Below are positions 17,723 through 26,988 of a stretch of DNA of 64,000 nucleotides, piece after piece. Below the pieces are notes generated by a model. The model did no database searches and was not told the origin of the DNA. It saw nothing but the letters and a program-made list of their open reading frames with translations. A program made the translations under genes and the position numbers. The DNA comes from Pasteurella sp030783905. GTDB taxonomy: Bacteria; Pseudomonadota; Gammaproteobacteria; Enterobacterales; Pasteurellaceae. The DNA lies in the NCBI GenBank assembly GCA_051122655.1, contig CP182107.1, forward strand, positions 1,488,001 through 1,552,000. The letters run 5' to 3'. Numbering within the stretch: position 1 is the stretch's first letter; every line of letters starts with the position of its first letter.

Positions 17723-18742
17723 CTAGTATTTTTCTAAACCAGCCAGAATTTTGTTTGGAATTTGTTGCCGAGTTTGAAATGCTGCATCCGCAATCGCATA
17801 GGCAAACGCATCGCTATTTGCACTACCATGGCTTTTTACTACCACCGCGGTTAATCCAATTAAAGAGGCCCCATTGTATTCATCTGGATTAATCCGTTTT
17901 AAACGTTGATAACTCTCTTTAAAGATACGTGTCAATAACCAGGAAAAGAGCGGTTTTAATAAACTATTTTTTGATTTACCTTTAATCAAAGCAATCACAT
18001 TTTTGGCAGCACCTTCAAGGGTTTTCAAGGCAACATTTCCCGCAAAACCATCACTGACAATCACATCGGCTTGACCATTTAATAAAAAATTACCTTCAAT
18101 GAATCCTATATAATTCAAGGTCGGATCCTTTTCTAATAACATCGCTGCATCACGAATAGATTTATGCCCTTTTATATCCTCACTACCAATATTCAGTAAG
18201 GCGATTCTAGGATAGACTAAGTTTAAGGTATTTTCAGCAAAAATACTGCCCATTAATGCAAATTGATACAAGTTTTCCGCGTCACAATCAATATTGGCAC
18301 CCAAATCAAGCATCACACTTTTTCCCCCATCAACAGTAGGAATCACGGAAATCAATGCTGGGCGCTCAATCCCTTTCAAAGGTTGCAATAAAATTTTCGA
18401 CAATCCCATGAGTGCAGCGGTATTGCCCGCACTGACACACCCTTGCGCCTCCCCTTTTTGTACCGCTTCAATTGCTAAACGCATCGAGGTGCCTTTACTA
18501 TGGCGTAACGCATAGGAAATGCCATGCTCATTATCAATCGTACGTGAACAATGACAGACTGTCAGACGTGATTTCATTGTCGTCGGAACATTTTCAAGTA
18601 AGGGAAGGATTTGCTGGCTATCGCCAAACAATAATAAGGAAAGCATTGGATCTTTTTCCAACGCAGTGAGGGATGCGGGGATAGTAATACGGGGACCAAT
18701 GTCCCCGCCCATCACATCTAACGCAAGGGTTAGACGACTCAA
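17723..18742 (-). CDS. plsX: Phosphate acyltransferase PlsX
   Basis: A peripheral membrane enzyme that makes acyl-phosphate from acyl-ACP, linking fatty-acid and phospholipid synthesis. The 339 residues open with LALDVMGGDIGP and contain LDLGANIDCDAENLYQFA and VSDGFAGNVALKTLEG, the family signatures. It follows rpmF by 29 bases. The yceD-rpmF-plsX-fab order is conserved widely and links ribosome and lipid synthesis. Confidence 0.98.
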   Translation of the reverse strand: MSRLTLALDVMGGDIGPRITIPASLTALEKDPMLSLLLFGDSQQILPLLENVPTTMKSRLTVCHCSRTIDNEHGISYALRHSKGTSMRLAIEAVQKGEAQGCVSAGNTAALMGLSKILLQPLKGIERPALISVIPTVDGGKSVMLDLGANIDCDAENLYQFALMGSIFAENTLNLVYPRIALLNIGSEDIKGHKSIRDAAMLLEKDPTLNYIGFIEGNFLLNGQADVIVSDGFAGNVALKTLEGAAKNVIALIKGKSKNSLLKPLFSWLLTRIFKESYQRLKRINPDEYNGASLIGLTAVVVKSHGSANSDAFAYAIADAAFQTRQQIPNKILAGLEKY

Positions 18743-18771
18743 GTGATTACCTTTTCTAAATAAACTAGAAA

Positions 18772-18942
18772 TTATTTGTTAATCACTTTACGACCACGAT
18801 AGTAACCATCAGCAGTTACATGGTGACGTAAATGCGTTTCACCGCTTGCTTTATCAACTGATACTGCTGCGGTAGTTAATGCATCATGTGAACGACGCAT
18901 ATCACGACGTGAACGAGATTTTTTGTTTTGTTGAACAGCCAT
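18772..18942 (-). CDS. rpmF: 50S ribosomal protein L32
   Basis: A 56-residue basic ribosomal protein. It starts [20 protein letters not shown] at the ATG at 18942 and ends [11 protein letters not shown]. It has the bL32 pattern but lacks the two CXXC zinc-binding pairs found in some bacteria, as in E. coli. It lies 17 bases after yceD and 29 before plsX, the standard arrangement. Confidence 0.98.
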
Positions 18943-18959
18943 TGGCTATACTCCTAAAT

Positions 18960-19484
18960 TTACTTTTGCTTTAAACTAGCTAATACAGCGAACGGGTTCG
19001 GTTTTTTTGCCAGCGCTTCGGGCAATTCGCCAAAAACCTGTTCAGCCACGGACACTTCACAGTGTTCAGATGAATGCATTGGCACAATTGGCAGACTTAA
19101 AATTAATTCATCTTCAATCGCACCAACTAAATCTATTTCACCAAACGCATTAAATTCGATCGGTTCATAAATTTCGGGCAATACATCGGCTTGATCCAAA
19201 TTAGCCACTGGACTGTAACAGAAAGTACAATCAATAGTTTGCACGAAAGGCTTTTCGCAACGTTGGCAGACTAATTCTACCTCGACACTTGCTTGCCCTT
19301 TCATGACCACTAATTTTTGTGGATCAATGAAAAACGATAATCTAACCTGTGCATCGCTGAGCACTTTACTTACTGACTCATTAAGGCGTTGCAACTGATT
19401 AATAGCATAATAGCCATCATAATCTAAGCGTCGCTGCGCATCTTTGACTGGGTCAACAGTTAGGGGTAATTTTACCTTTTGCAT
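18960..19484 (-). CDS. yceD: 23S rRNA accumulation protein YceD (DUF177)
   Basis: A 174-residue DUF177 protein that in E. coli affects 23S rRNA accumulation; the molecular mechanism is not settled. Visible features are a CQRCEKP pair of cysteines near residue 75 and the acidic stretch IDLVGAIEDELILSLPIVPMH. It heads the yceD-rpmF-plsX-fabHDG cluster, and the region upstream of 19484 should hold the main promoter. Gene context supports a ribosome-related role. Confidence 0.95.
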   Translation of the reverse strand: MQKVKLPLTVDPVKDAQRRLDYDGYYAINQLQRLNESVSKVLSDAQVRLSFFIDPQKLVVMKGQASVEVELVCQRCEKPFVQTIDCTFCYSPVANLDQADVLPEIYEPIEFNAFGEIDLVGAIEDELILSLPIVPMHSSEHCEVSVAEQVFGELPEALAKKPNPFAVLASLKQK

Positions 19485-19707
19485 AGGGCGTGAATATTAC
19501 CGTTTGAGAACAAAATAGTCAAAGGAAATTATTACTTTTTACATGAACCTTATCAGAAAGTATAAGAAAAAGGAGTTTCTTCGCTTTCGATAAAATGTGT
19601 TATGTCAAATTGTTAATAAAAAGTAGTAAAAACACAAGACAACAGGGAAAAAGCGCACATTGATTTAAATTTTATCAGAAATAGCTCACAAATAACACGT
19701 TCCGCAC

Positions 19708-19736
19708 TTTACAGTCTGATTTTTTTGCTTTATTAA
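19708..19736 (+). promoter_or_regulatory. Candidate oppA promoter
   Basis: TTTACA (19708-19713) and TATTAA (19731-19736) are 17 bases apart, ending 35 bases before the oppA ATG. The 287-base gap between yceD and oppA is divergent and otherwise holds no gene. Confidence 0.5.
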
Positions 19737-19771
19737 TACAATTTCTTTTTACTCATAAAAAAGGGAAAACT

Positions 19772-21418
19772 ATGACAAACACAATGAAAAAAACAGGACT
19801 TCATGTGGCATTAGCGAGTATCTTTGCGCTCTTTGCTACACAAACCACTTTTGCGGCAGAGGTGCCTGCTGGCACAGAATTAGCCGCTAAACAAGTACTC
19901 CGTTGGAATATTGGTTCCAATCCCGCTTCATTAGATCCCCATAAAATTGAAGGCATGCCAGAAAGTTTTACCTCTCGTCAATTATTTGAAACCCTTGTTA
20001 TTTCTGATGCAGAAGGGCATATTCTGCCAGGGGCAGCGATCAAATGGGAACACAGCCCAGATTTTAAAAAATGGACATTCTATCTTCGTCCAGAAGCCAA
20101 ATGGTCTAATGGTGAACCTGTCACTGCTGAAGATTTCGTTTTCTCTTTCCAACGTTTAGCCGATCCAAACACCGCATCGCCTTATTCAAGCTACTTAAAA
20201 TACCTCAAATTACTGAATGCGGAAGACGTCGTGGCAGGTAAAAAACCCGTTACCGAACTTGGTGTGAAAGCACTCGACCCACATACTTTAGAATTGACCT
20301 TATCGGCGAGCGTACCTTACGCAGATAAATTGAGTGAGCATTACGTCCTCGCACCCGTCAATAAAAAATTGGTTGAACAATTCGGTGATAAATGGACAGA
20401 TGTGAAACATATCGTTGGTAACGGTGCCTTCACTGTTAAAAATTGGACAATTAATGAAAAATTAGAATTAGTTCCTAACCCACATTATTGGGATCATGCC
20501 AAAACCGTCCTCACCAACGTGACACTCTACCCAATTGAATCAGAAAATACCGATGTAGCACGTTATCGTGCAGGTGATTTAGATATCACTAACCACGCAT
20601 TACCAGTCGAGCTATTTAGTAAACTGAAACAAGAATACCCAAATGAAGTTTACACCCCCGCATCACTCTGTACGTATCTGTATGAAATTAACAATAAAAA
20701 ACCACCATTTGATGATGTCCGCGTTAGAAAAGCGCTTGTGATGGCGCTTGATCGCGACATCATTACACAGAAAGTCACCGCCCAAGGGCAAGTACCGGCT
20801 TATAGCTTTACACCACCTTATATTAATGGTGGCGAAAAGATTCAGAAACCAGACTGGGTGGCACTCCCGCAAGCTGAGCGTAATAAACAAGCCATGGCAT
20901 TGTTAAAAGAAGCGGGCTTTGATAAGAGTCATCCATTGAATTTCACCTTGTTATATAACACCTCTGAGAATCATAAAAAAATTGCCTTAGCGGCTTCATC
21001 ACTGTGGCAGAAAAACCTCGGCGGTGCGGTGAAAGTCACGCTCGAAAACCAAGAGTGGAAAACTTATTTAGATACACGTCACCAAGGCAACTATCAAGTG
21101 ACACGTGCTGGTTGGTGTGCTGACTATAATGAAGCCAGTACATTCTTGAATTACTTCTTATCCACCAGTAGTAATAACACCGCTTTCTATAAGAGTGAAG
21201 CGTTCGACAAACTGCTTTCAGAGACGTACTTAGCTGAAACCGACGAACAACGTGCAGAAATTTACGCCAAACTCGAAGCACAGCTAGATCAAGATGCCGC
21301 GTTGGTACCGGTCTATTACTATGTCGATCCCCGTATGGTTAAACCGTATGTGAAAGGGTTCCCAATCAATCATCCGGGCAAAAACGTCTATCTAAAAGAT
21401 GTTTATTTAGTTAAATAA
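19772..21418 (+). CDS. oppA: Periplasmic oligopeptide-binding protein OppA
   Basis: The solute-binding protein of the oligopeptide ABC importer. The 548 residues begin with a signal peptide cut near TTFA-AEVP, followed by the SBP family 5 fold (RWNIGSNPASLDPHKIEG; LRPEAKWSNGEPVTAEDFVFSF; GNGAFTVKNW). The start may also be the ATG four codons later. A USS-based terminator between oppA and oppB should lower expression of the membrane and ATPase genes relative to this abundant protein. The start region ACAAACACAATG resembles targets of the sRNA GcvB, known to repress oppA in related bacteria; that link is inference. Confidence 0.97.
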   Translation: MTNTMKKTGLHVALASIFALFATQTTFAAEVPAGTELAAKQVLRWNIGSNPASLDPHKIEGMPESFTSRQLFETLVISDAEGHILPGAAIKWEHSPDFKKWTFYLRPEAKWSNGEPVTAEDFVFSFQRLADPNTASPYSSYLKYLKLLNAEDVVAGKKPVTELGVKALDPHTLELTLSASVPYADKLSEHYVLAPVNKKLVEQFGDKWTDVKHIVGNGAFTVKNWTINEKLELVPNPHYWDHAKTVLTNVTLYPIESENTDVARYRAGDLDITNHALPVELFSKLKQEYPNEVYTPASLCTYLYEINNKKPPFDDVRVRKALVMALDRDIITQKVTAQGQVPAYSFTPPYINGGEKIQKPDWVALPQAERNKQAMALLKEAGFDKSHPLNFTLLYNTSENHKKIALAASSLWQKNLGGAVKVTLENQEWKTYLDTRHQGNYQVTRAGWCADYNEASTFLNYFLSTSSNNTAFYKSEAFDKLLSETYLAETDEQRAEIYAKLEAQLDQDAALVPVYYYVDPRMVKPYVKGFPINHPGKNVYLKDVYLVK

Positions 21419-21435
21419 TTATTTTTATACGTTTT

Positions 21436-21464
21436 AGTGCGGTCAACACCGACCGCACTTTTTT
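21436..21464 (+). terminator. Terminator or attenuator between oppA and oppB
   Basis: AGTGCGGTC and GACCGCACT form a perfect 9-bp stem with a 6-base loop and are followed by six T residues. The arms are two head-to-head uptake signals. Placed 17 bases after oppA and 41 before oppB, it should release most transcripts after oppA. Confidence 0.85.
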
Positions 21465-21504
21465 AGCTTTCGCGCTTTGCGATTTGTGGATTGGATTATC
21501 TTGT

Positions 21505-22425
21505 ATGTTTAAATTAATTCTTCGCCGTCTTTTACAGGCAATTCCAACGCTTTTTATTTTAATTACGATTTCATTTTTCATGATGCGTTTGGCACCGGGT
21601 AGCCCTTTTACCAGTGAAAAAAATTACCCAGCCGAAGTCATCGCTAATATTGAAGCCAAATATCATTTAAATGAGCCGCTCTATAAACAATATTTCATCT
21701 ATTTAAACGATCTTGCGCATGGTGACTTTGGACCTTCTTTTAAATATAAAGATTACACCGTAAACCAACTCGTTTCTGCGGCGTTTCCCGTGTCCTTTAA
21801 ACTGGGTATTTCCGCCTTTTTTATCGCACTAATCCTCGGTGTCAGTGCTGGGACTATGGCGGCACTTAAACAAAATAAATGGCTCGATTATGTGATCATG
21901 ACCTTTGCCATGACGGGCGTGGTGATCCCCAGCTTTGTGGTCGCCCCCCTCTTAGTGTTGATCTTCTCTATTTCATTAAAATGGTTACCTTCCGGCGGTT
22001 GGGAAGGGGGGGCATTTAAGTTTATGTTGATGCCGATGATCGCACTGTGTTTATCCTACATTGCCAGTATTGCACGGATTACCCGAGGTTCGATGATTGA
22101 AGTATTACATTCCAACTTCATCCGCACCGCTAAAGCCAAAGGTTTACCTATGCGCCGTATTTTGCTCAAACACGCATTACGCCCTGCCCTCTTGCCCGTG
22201 ATTTCCTATATGGGACCGGCATTTGTCGGGATTATTACTGGTTCCATGGTGATTGAAAGTATTTTTGGTATCCCCGGTATTGGGCAACTGTTTGTGAATG
22301 GCGCACTCAATCGTGACTACTCGTTAGTCTTGAGCCTGACCATTTTAGTCGGGGCGTTAACCATTGCATTCAACGCGATCGTCGATATTCTGTATGCGGT
22401 GATTGATCCGAAAATCCGTTATTAA
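21505..22425 (+). CDS. oppB: Oligopeptide ABC transporter permease OppB
   Basis: One of two membrane subunits of the oligopeptide importer. The 306 residues from the ATG at 21505 begin MFKLILRRLLQAIPTLFILI and match E. coli OppB in length and along the whole sequence. Six membrane segments and the EAA-type loop (GSMIEVLHSNFIRTAKAKGL, which contacts the ATPase) are evident. A longer frame from 21484 has no family support. The stop is followed after 27 bases by the oppC ATG. Confidence 0.97.
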   Translation: MFKLILRRLLQAIPTLFILITISFFMMRLAPGSPFTSEKNYPAEVIANIEAKYHLNEPLYKQYFIYLNDLAHGDFGPSFKYKDYTVNQLVSAAFPVSFKLGISAFFIALILGVSAGTMAALKQNKWLDYVIMTFAMTGVVIPSFVVAPLLVLIFSISLKWLPSGGWEGGAFKFMLMPMIALCLSYIASIARITRGSMIEVLHSNFIRTAKAKGLPMRRILLKHALRPALLPVISYMGPAFVGIITGSMVIESIFGIPGIGQLFVNGALNRDYSLVLSLTILVGALTIAFNAIVDILYAVIDPKIRY

Positions 22426-22452
22426 TTGACCATTGTTGTAGGAAGTCAACTC

Positions 22453-23364
22453 ATGTTAAACAATCAAAAAGATACTGAATTGCTCGAAGCGGTGACAGAA
22501 AAATTAGACACGCTTGAAGGTCGTAGCTTATGGCAAGATGCCCGTCGCCGTTTCTTTCATAATAAAGCCGCATTAACCAGTTTATTTGTCTTATTTTGCA
22601 TTAGCCTGTTCGTCATTTTTGCCCCGATGCTCATGCCTTACCCTTATGATGAATTAGATTTCGCTGCCATTTCTATTCCCCCTGAATGGGAAACCATGCA
22701 CTATTTTGGCACCGATGCTTCAGGGCGTGATTTATTAGTACGTGTTGCGATCGGTGGACGTATTTCACTGTTAGTCGGCATTGCAGGGGCCTTAATTGCA
22801 GTCTTAGTGGGCACCTTATATGGTGCCACATCGGGCTATATTGGCGGCAAAGTGGACACCTTCATGATGCGCTTTTTGGAAATCCTCAATTCTTTCCCTT
22901 TCATGTTCTTTGTTATCCTGTTAGTCACCTTCTTTGGACGGAATATTTTCTTGATTTTCGTGGCTATCGGGATGGTGTCTTGGCTAGATATGGCAAGGAT
23001 TGTACGCGGACAAACCTTAAGTTTAAAACAAAAGGAATTTATTGAAGCCGCCATCGTCTGTGGTGTCTCCTCACGTCAAATTGTTTGGCGCCATATTGTG
23101 CCAAACGTGCTTGGTGTGGTGGTAGTGTATGCCTCTTTACTCGTCCCGGGCATGATTTTGTTTGAATCTTTTTTAAGTTTCCTAGGACTCGGCACACAGG
23201 AGCCATTAAGTAGTTGGGGCGGCTTACTCAACGATGGGGCAAAATCCATGGAAGCCGCGCCTTGGCTGTTAATTTTCCCTGCGCTCTTTTTAGTCACGAC
23301 GCTATTTTGTTTTAACTTTATCGGTGATGGGTTGCGTGATGCACTTGACCCGAAAGACCGTTAA
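22453..23364 (+). CDS. oppC: Oligopeptide ABC transporter permease OppC
   Basis: The second membrane subunit. The 303 residues from the ATG at 22453 (ribosome site AGGAAG) contain an N-terminal cytoplasmic segment (LEGRSLWQDARRRFFHNKAAL), six membrane segments and the EAA loop RGQTLSLKQKEFIEAAIVCG. A TTG-started extension from 22426 is not supported by homologues. Spacing to oppD is 22 bases. Confidence 0.97.
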   Translation: MLNNQKDTELLEAVTEKLDTLEGRSLWQDARRRFFHNKAALTSLFVLFCISLFVIFAPMLMPYPYDELDFAAISIPPEWETMHYFGTDASGRDLLVRVAIGGRISLLVGIAGALIAVLVGTLYGATSGYIGGKVDTFMMRFLEILNSFPFMFFVILLVTFFGRNIFLIFVAIGMVSWLDMARIVRGQTLSLKQKEFIEAAIVCGVSSRQIVWRHIVPNVLGVVVVYASLLVPGMILFESFLSFLGLGTQEPLSSWGGLLNDGAKSMEAAPWLLIFPALFLVTTLFCFNFIGDGLRDALDPKDR

Positions 23365-23386
23365 TCCTCACGCTTGGAGAGAAAAA

Positions 23387-24379
23387 ATGACAACTCATCA
23401 CTTATTACTCGATGTACAAGACTTGCGTGTGACCTTTAAAACCCCAGACGGTGATGTCACCGCTGTCAATAATCTGACGTTTTCCTTAAATGCCGGCGAA
23501 ACGCTAGGTATTGTAGGTGAATCTGGATCGGGAAAATCACAAACCGCTTTTGCTTTAATGGGGCTACTGGCCGATAATGGGCGGATTTCAGGCTCGGCTA
23601 AATTTAACGGACAAGAAATTCTTAACTTACCGGAAGCCCAATTAAACCGCTTGCGCGCGGAGCAAATTGCCATGATCTTTCAAGATCCAATGACGTCACT
23701 CAATCCGTATATGAAAATCGGTGAACAGCTGATGGAAGTCCTGATCCTACACAAAGGGATGGATCATAAAACCGCTTTTGAAGAGTCAGTACGGATGTTA
23801 GATGCGGTAAAAATGCCAGAATCTCGTAAACGTATGAAGATGTATCCACATGAATTCTCTGGTGGTATGCGCCAGCGTGTGATGATTGCCATGGCGTTAC
23901 TTTGTCGTCCTAAATTACTGATTGCGGATGAACCGACTACCGCACTTGATGTGACAGTCCAAGCTCAAATTATGACCTTGTTAAATGAGTTAAAAACTGA
24001 ATTTAACACCGCTATCATTATGATTACCCACGACCTGGGTGTTGTGGCGGGTATTTGTGATAACGTCCTTGTGATGTATGCGGGCAGAACCATGGAATAT
24101 GGCACTGCCGAGCAAATTTTCTATACCCCGAGCCATCCTTATTCTATCGGCTTAATTGGTGCCGTGCCTCGTGTTGACGGACAGGAAGAAGAATTAATCA
24201 CCATTCCAGGCAATCCGCCAAATTTACTACGCTTACCAAATGGTTGTCCTTTCCAACCACGTTGTGTTCATGCCACAGCACAATGTCTCAATGCACCTGC
24301 GTTAACTTTATTAAATGATCAACGTTTACGCGCCTGTTTTATCCCTGCTGAGCAATTAATCCGAGGTCACGCATCATGA
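23387..24379 (+). CDS. oppD: Oligopeptide ABC transporter ATPase OppD
   Basis: One of two ATPases powering the importer. The 330 residues from the ATG at 23387 (ribosome site GGAGAG) show Walker A GESGSGKSQ, signature FSGGMRQRV, Walker B LLIADEPTTALD and the H-loop ITHDLG. The C-terminal region has the cysteine-rich oligopeptide-transporter extension (GCPFQPRCVHATAQC), which in homologues binds an iron-sulfur cluster. It overlaps oppF by four bases (ATGA). Confidence 0.97.
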   Translation: MTTHHLLLDVQDLRVTFKTPDGDVTAVNNLTFSLNAGETLGIVGESGSGKSQTAFALMGLLADNGRISGSAKFNGQEILNLPEAQLNRLRAEQIAMIFQDPMTSLNPYMKIGEQLMEVLILHKGMDHKTAFEESVRMLDAVKMPESRKRMKMYPHEFSGGMRQRVMIAMALLCRPKLLIADEPTTALDVTVQAQIMTLLNELKTEFNTAIIMITHDLGVVAGICDNVLVMYAGRTMEYGTAEQIFYTPSHPYSIGLIGAVPRVDGQEEELITIPGNPPNLLRLPNGCPFQPRCVHATAQCLNAPALTLLNDQRLRACFIPAEQLIRGHAS

Positions 24380-25365
24380 ACACAGAAAAAAAAGTCATCC
24401 TAGAAGTCAAGGATTTAAGCGTTCATTTCAAGATTAAAGATACGACATCCTTATTTTTTGCTAAACACCAAACCTTAAAAGCGGTCAATCATGTGTCTTT
24501 TCAACTCTATGAAGGCGAAACCTTGGGTATCGTGGGTGAATCGGGTTGTGGTAAATCGACCCTTGCCCGCGCCATTATCGGCTTGGTCGAAAGCTCTGGC
24601 GGAAATATTTTATGGTTAGGTAAGGAGTTGACCCAACAAAGCGCAAAAGAATGGAAAGCGATCCGTAGCGATATTCAAATGATTTTCCAGGATCCTTTAG
24701 CTTCATTGAATCCACGTATGACCATCGGTAGCATCATCGCTGAGCCATTAAAAATTTACCAACCTCATTTAAACGCAGAAGAAGTGAAAGAAAAGGTACG
24801 CGCGATGATGATGAAAGTGGGTCTCTTACCTAACTTAATCAACCGCTATCCCCATGAGTTTTCAGGTGGACAATGTCAACGCATCGGGATTGCGCGTGCC
24901 TTAATTGTGGAACCGAAATTGATTATTTGTGATGAACCCGTCTCTGCGTTAGATGTGTCGATTCAAGCGCAAGTAGTCAACTTATTGAAATCCTTGCAAC
25001 GTGAAATGGGACTCTCCTTGATTTTCATTGCGCACGATTTGGCCGTGGTGAAACACATTTCGGATCGGGTGTTGGTGATGTATCTCGGTAACGCGGTAGA
25101 ACTCGGCAATTATGAACAGGTCTATCATGATACCAAGCATCCTTACACCAAAGCCTTAATGTCTGCGGTACCGATTCCTGATCCACAATTAGAACGCAAT
25201 AAACAAATTCAATTGCTTGAAGGCGATCTGCCTTCCCCAATTAATCCGCCCTCAGGCTGTGTATTCCGCACCCGTTGCCCGCTCGCGGATCAACACTGCA
25301 TTGCAGATAAACCCCTCCTCAAAGGACGAGATAATCACGTTGTGGCCTGTTTCAAAGCCGAATGA
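24376..25365 (+). CDS. oppF: Oligopeptide ABC transporter ATPase OppF
   Basis: The second ATPase. The 329 residues show Walker A GESGCGKST, signature FSGGQCQRIG, Walker B LIICDEPVSALD and H-loop IAHDLA, then the cysteine-bearing extension (GCVFRTRCPLADQHC). The start overlaps oppD (ATGA), indicating coupled translation. A USS-hairpin terminator follows 5 bases after the stop and closes the operon. Confidence 0.97.
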   Translation: MNTEKKVILEVKDLSVHFKIKDTTSLFFAKHQTLKAVNHVSFQLYEGETLGIVGESGCGKSTLARAIIGLVESSGGNILWLGKELTQQSAKEWKAIRSDIQMIFQDPLASLNPRMTIGSIIAEPLKIYQPHLNAEEVKEKVRAMMMKVGLLPNLINRYPHEFSGGQCQRIGIARALIVEPKLIICDEPVSALDVSIQAQVVNLLKSLQREMGLSLIFIAHDLAVVKHISDRVLVMYLGNAVELGNYEQVYHDTKHPYTKALMSAVPIPDPQLERNKQIQLLEGDLPSPINPPSGCVFRTRCPLADQHCIADKPLLKGRDNHVVACFKAE

Positions 25366-25370
25366 GATAA

Positions 25371-25400
25371 CAACCGCACCAAAAAGTGCGGTTGTTTTTT
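25371..25400 (+). terminator. Terminator of the opp operon
   Basis: CAACCGCAC and GTGCGGTTG form a 9-bp stem with a CAAAAA loop followed by six T residues. The right arm is a full uptake signal and the left arm a nearly full one. Confidence 0.9.
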
Positions 25401-25451
25401 GTATGTTTTAGCATCAAAACTGTGGCAAAATAGACCGCACTTTTCGATTCA

Positions 25452-26210
25452 TTATTCAACAATAACACGGGCATTGATCGGTTGTATTGGGCGGTTATTA
25501 TGCCCTTTCATCAGCGTAGCAAACGCTTCAACTTGGGATTGGCTCATGGTGTCGTAATGTTTTAACACTAACCAACTGACCCCTTCGGAACAAGGTGGCG
25601 TGGTTAATGAGCCACTAAAACGATAATAATCACGTTTTTTCGGCATCAATGTTGCCGGATCAAAAGCGGTATTAAGTGTATATTTTTCTCCTGCTTTTTG
25701 TGGCAAATGTTGCCAAATCGGAGCTAACCGTTGATTTTCGCCCGATAAGGTATATAACACGCCAAGCACAGCAAGGTTGCCCTCTTTATCCGCATGAACG
25801 AAATGGGCTTCCATTGGGAAGGATTTACCTCGAATTAAGTTTTCACTCGGTACATGGAAATGGAATTGTTTTAATGCATAGGTTTGACCATTCAATTGCA
25901 GGGTATTGTGATCATGTTTGAAATCCACTTGAATGGTGTGTCCGTTATTGACAATCTCTACATCAGAAGGGTGATAATCCAGTTTAAGTGGAGGTAATTT
26001 ACCGTCGATGGTATTCACAATATTAATCGGGGTTTGGTTTTTTCCCTCACCGCACAGGGCAAATTTTGGGGAAAGTGATGCCCAATGCTCGGGGGCTTCA
26101 TGCCCTGTATAACCCCAATGGGTGTGCTTGTCTTGCGAATTAACACCTTGCTGGCAGGCGGTGAGTGCCAGTGTGCTTAATGTGAAGACAACGAGTTTTG
26201 ACATTTTCAT
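25452..26210 (-). CDS. Alpha-class carbonic anhydrase, predicted lipoprotein
   Basis: Interconverts CO2 and bicarbonate outside the cytoplasm. The 252 residues from the ATG at 26210 (ribosome site AAGGAGTGAGT) begin with a lipoprotein signal ending LTA-C19. The alpha-class fold is shown by HWGYTGHEAPEHW, the zinc ligands in FHFHVPSEN and AHFVHAD, and SGSLTTPPCSEGVSW. Most secreted bacterial alpha-carbonic anhydrases are soluble periplasmic enzymes, so lipid anchoring is a minor twist. It is separated by about 127 bases from the biotin operon and probably independent of it. Confidence 0.93.
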   Translation of the reverse strand: MKMSKLVVFTLSTLALTACQQGVNSQDKHTHWGYTGHEAPEHWASLSPKFALCGEGKNQTPINIVNTIDGKLPPLKLDYHPSDVEIVNNGHTIQVDFKHDHNTLQLNGQTYALKQFHFHVPSENLIRGKSFPMEAHFVHADKEGNLAVLGVLYTLSGENQRLAPIWQHLPQKAGEKYTLNTAFDPATLMPKKRDYYRFSGSLTTPPCSEGVSWLVLKHYDTMSQSQVEAFATLMKGHNNRPIQPINARVIVE

Positions 26211-26337
26211 ACTCACTCCTTATTCAAAGAAAAAGATGTTGCGTACAACTTAAACGCCATGATGTCTTAACAAGAGACATCTTCATCTTAGGTAAAAGCA
26301 CACGCCATTTCAAGTGCCATTCACGCTCACAGGCTGA

Positions 26338-26979
26338 CTAAAAAGCGATAAAATCCAATACTTCAAATGCACTCTCAGGGTGATGTTTAGCTAAATACTG
26401 GCGTAAAAAATGCTGGGTTTCTTGGCTAATTAAGACATCGGCTGGAGGATATAAATTATAAATCACCGCATGAATGCGGATGCCCTGGCTTTGGCAAGCC
26501 TGTAAACTGAGCAAAGTATGATTAATACTCCCCAGCTTACCTGAAGTCACTAAAATCACGGGATACTGTTGCTGACGAATATAATCCAGCGTGGTTTCCT
26601 CTGCATGGTAAGGCACACAAAGCCCCCCAGCTCCTTCAAGTAATACATAATCGTATTTTTCACTCAGCAGTGCGGTGCATTTTTCAATTTTTTCACGCTC
26701 AATAGTACGTTGTGCTAATTTCGCGGCTAAGTGGGGCGAACAAGGATAATCAAACACATAAGGACAAGTGATGCCTTGTTTATCCTCGTCAGTCAGCGCA
26801 ATACCTTGTATTTTGCGGTGAGTGAGCAAATCTTCGGCAATACCTTGGCAACCCGTTTGGATCATTTTTTGCGTGATCACCTTCGCCCCTTGTTGCATCA
26901 GCTTTTTGGCATACCAACCTGTGGCAATGGTTTTGCCAATGTCCGTATCAATCCCACTGATAAAAAAAACCTGTGCCAT
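26338..26979 (-). CDS. bioD: Dethiobiotin synthetase BioD
   Basis: The ATP-dependent carboxylase that closes the ureido ring of dethiobiotin. The 213 residues contain the P-loop GIDTDIGKT, the substrate segment QKMIQTGC and LLEGAGGLCVP. It is the last gene of the bioA-F-G-C-D run and starts 9 bases after bioC. bioB is not in the window. Confidence 0.96.
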   Translation of the reverse strand: MAQVFFISGIDTDIGKTIATGWYAKKLMQQGAKVITQKMIQTGCQGIAEDLLTHRKIQGIALTDEDKQGITCPYVFDYPCSPHLAAKLAQRTIEREKIEKCTALLSEKYDYVLLEGAGGLCVPYHAEETTLDYIRQQQYPVILVTSGKLGSINHTLLSLQACQSQGIRIHAVIYNLYPPADVLISQETQHFLRQYLAKHHPESAFEVLDFIAF

Positions 26980-26988
26980 ATTATTTCC

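Noticed and set aside
26261..26281. GATGTCT/AGACATC hairpin after bioD as a terminator
   Set aside because: A 7-bp stem with a 7-base loop but no T tract on the minus strand; left unassigned.
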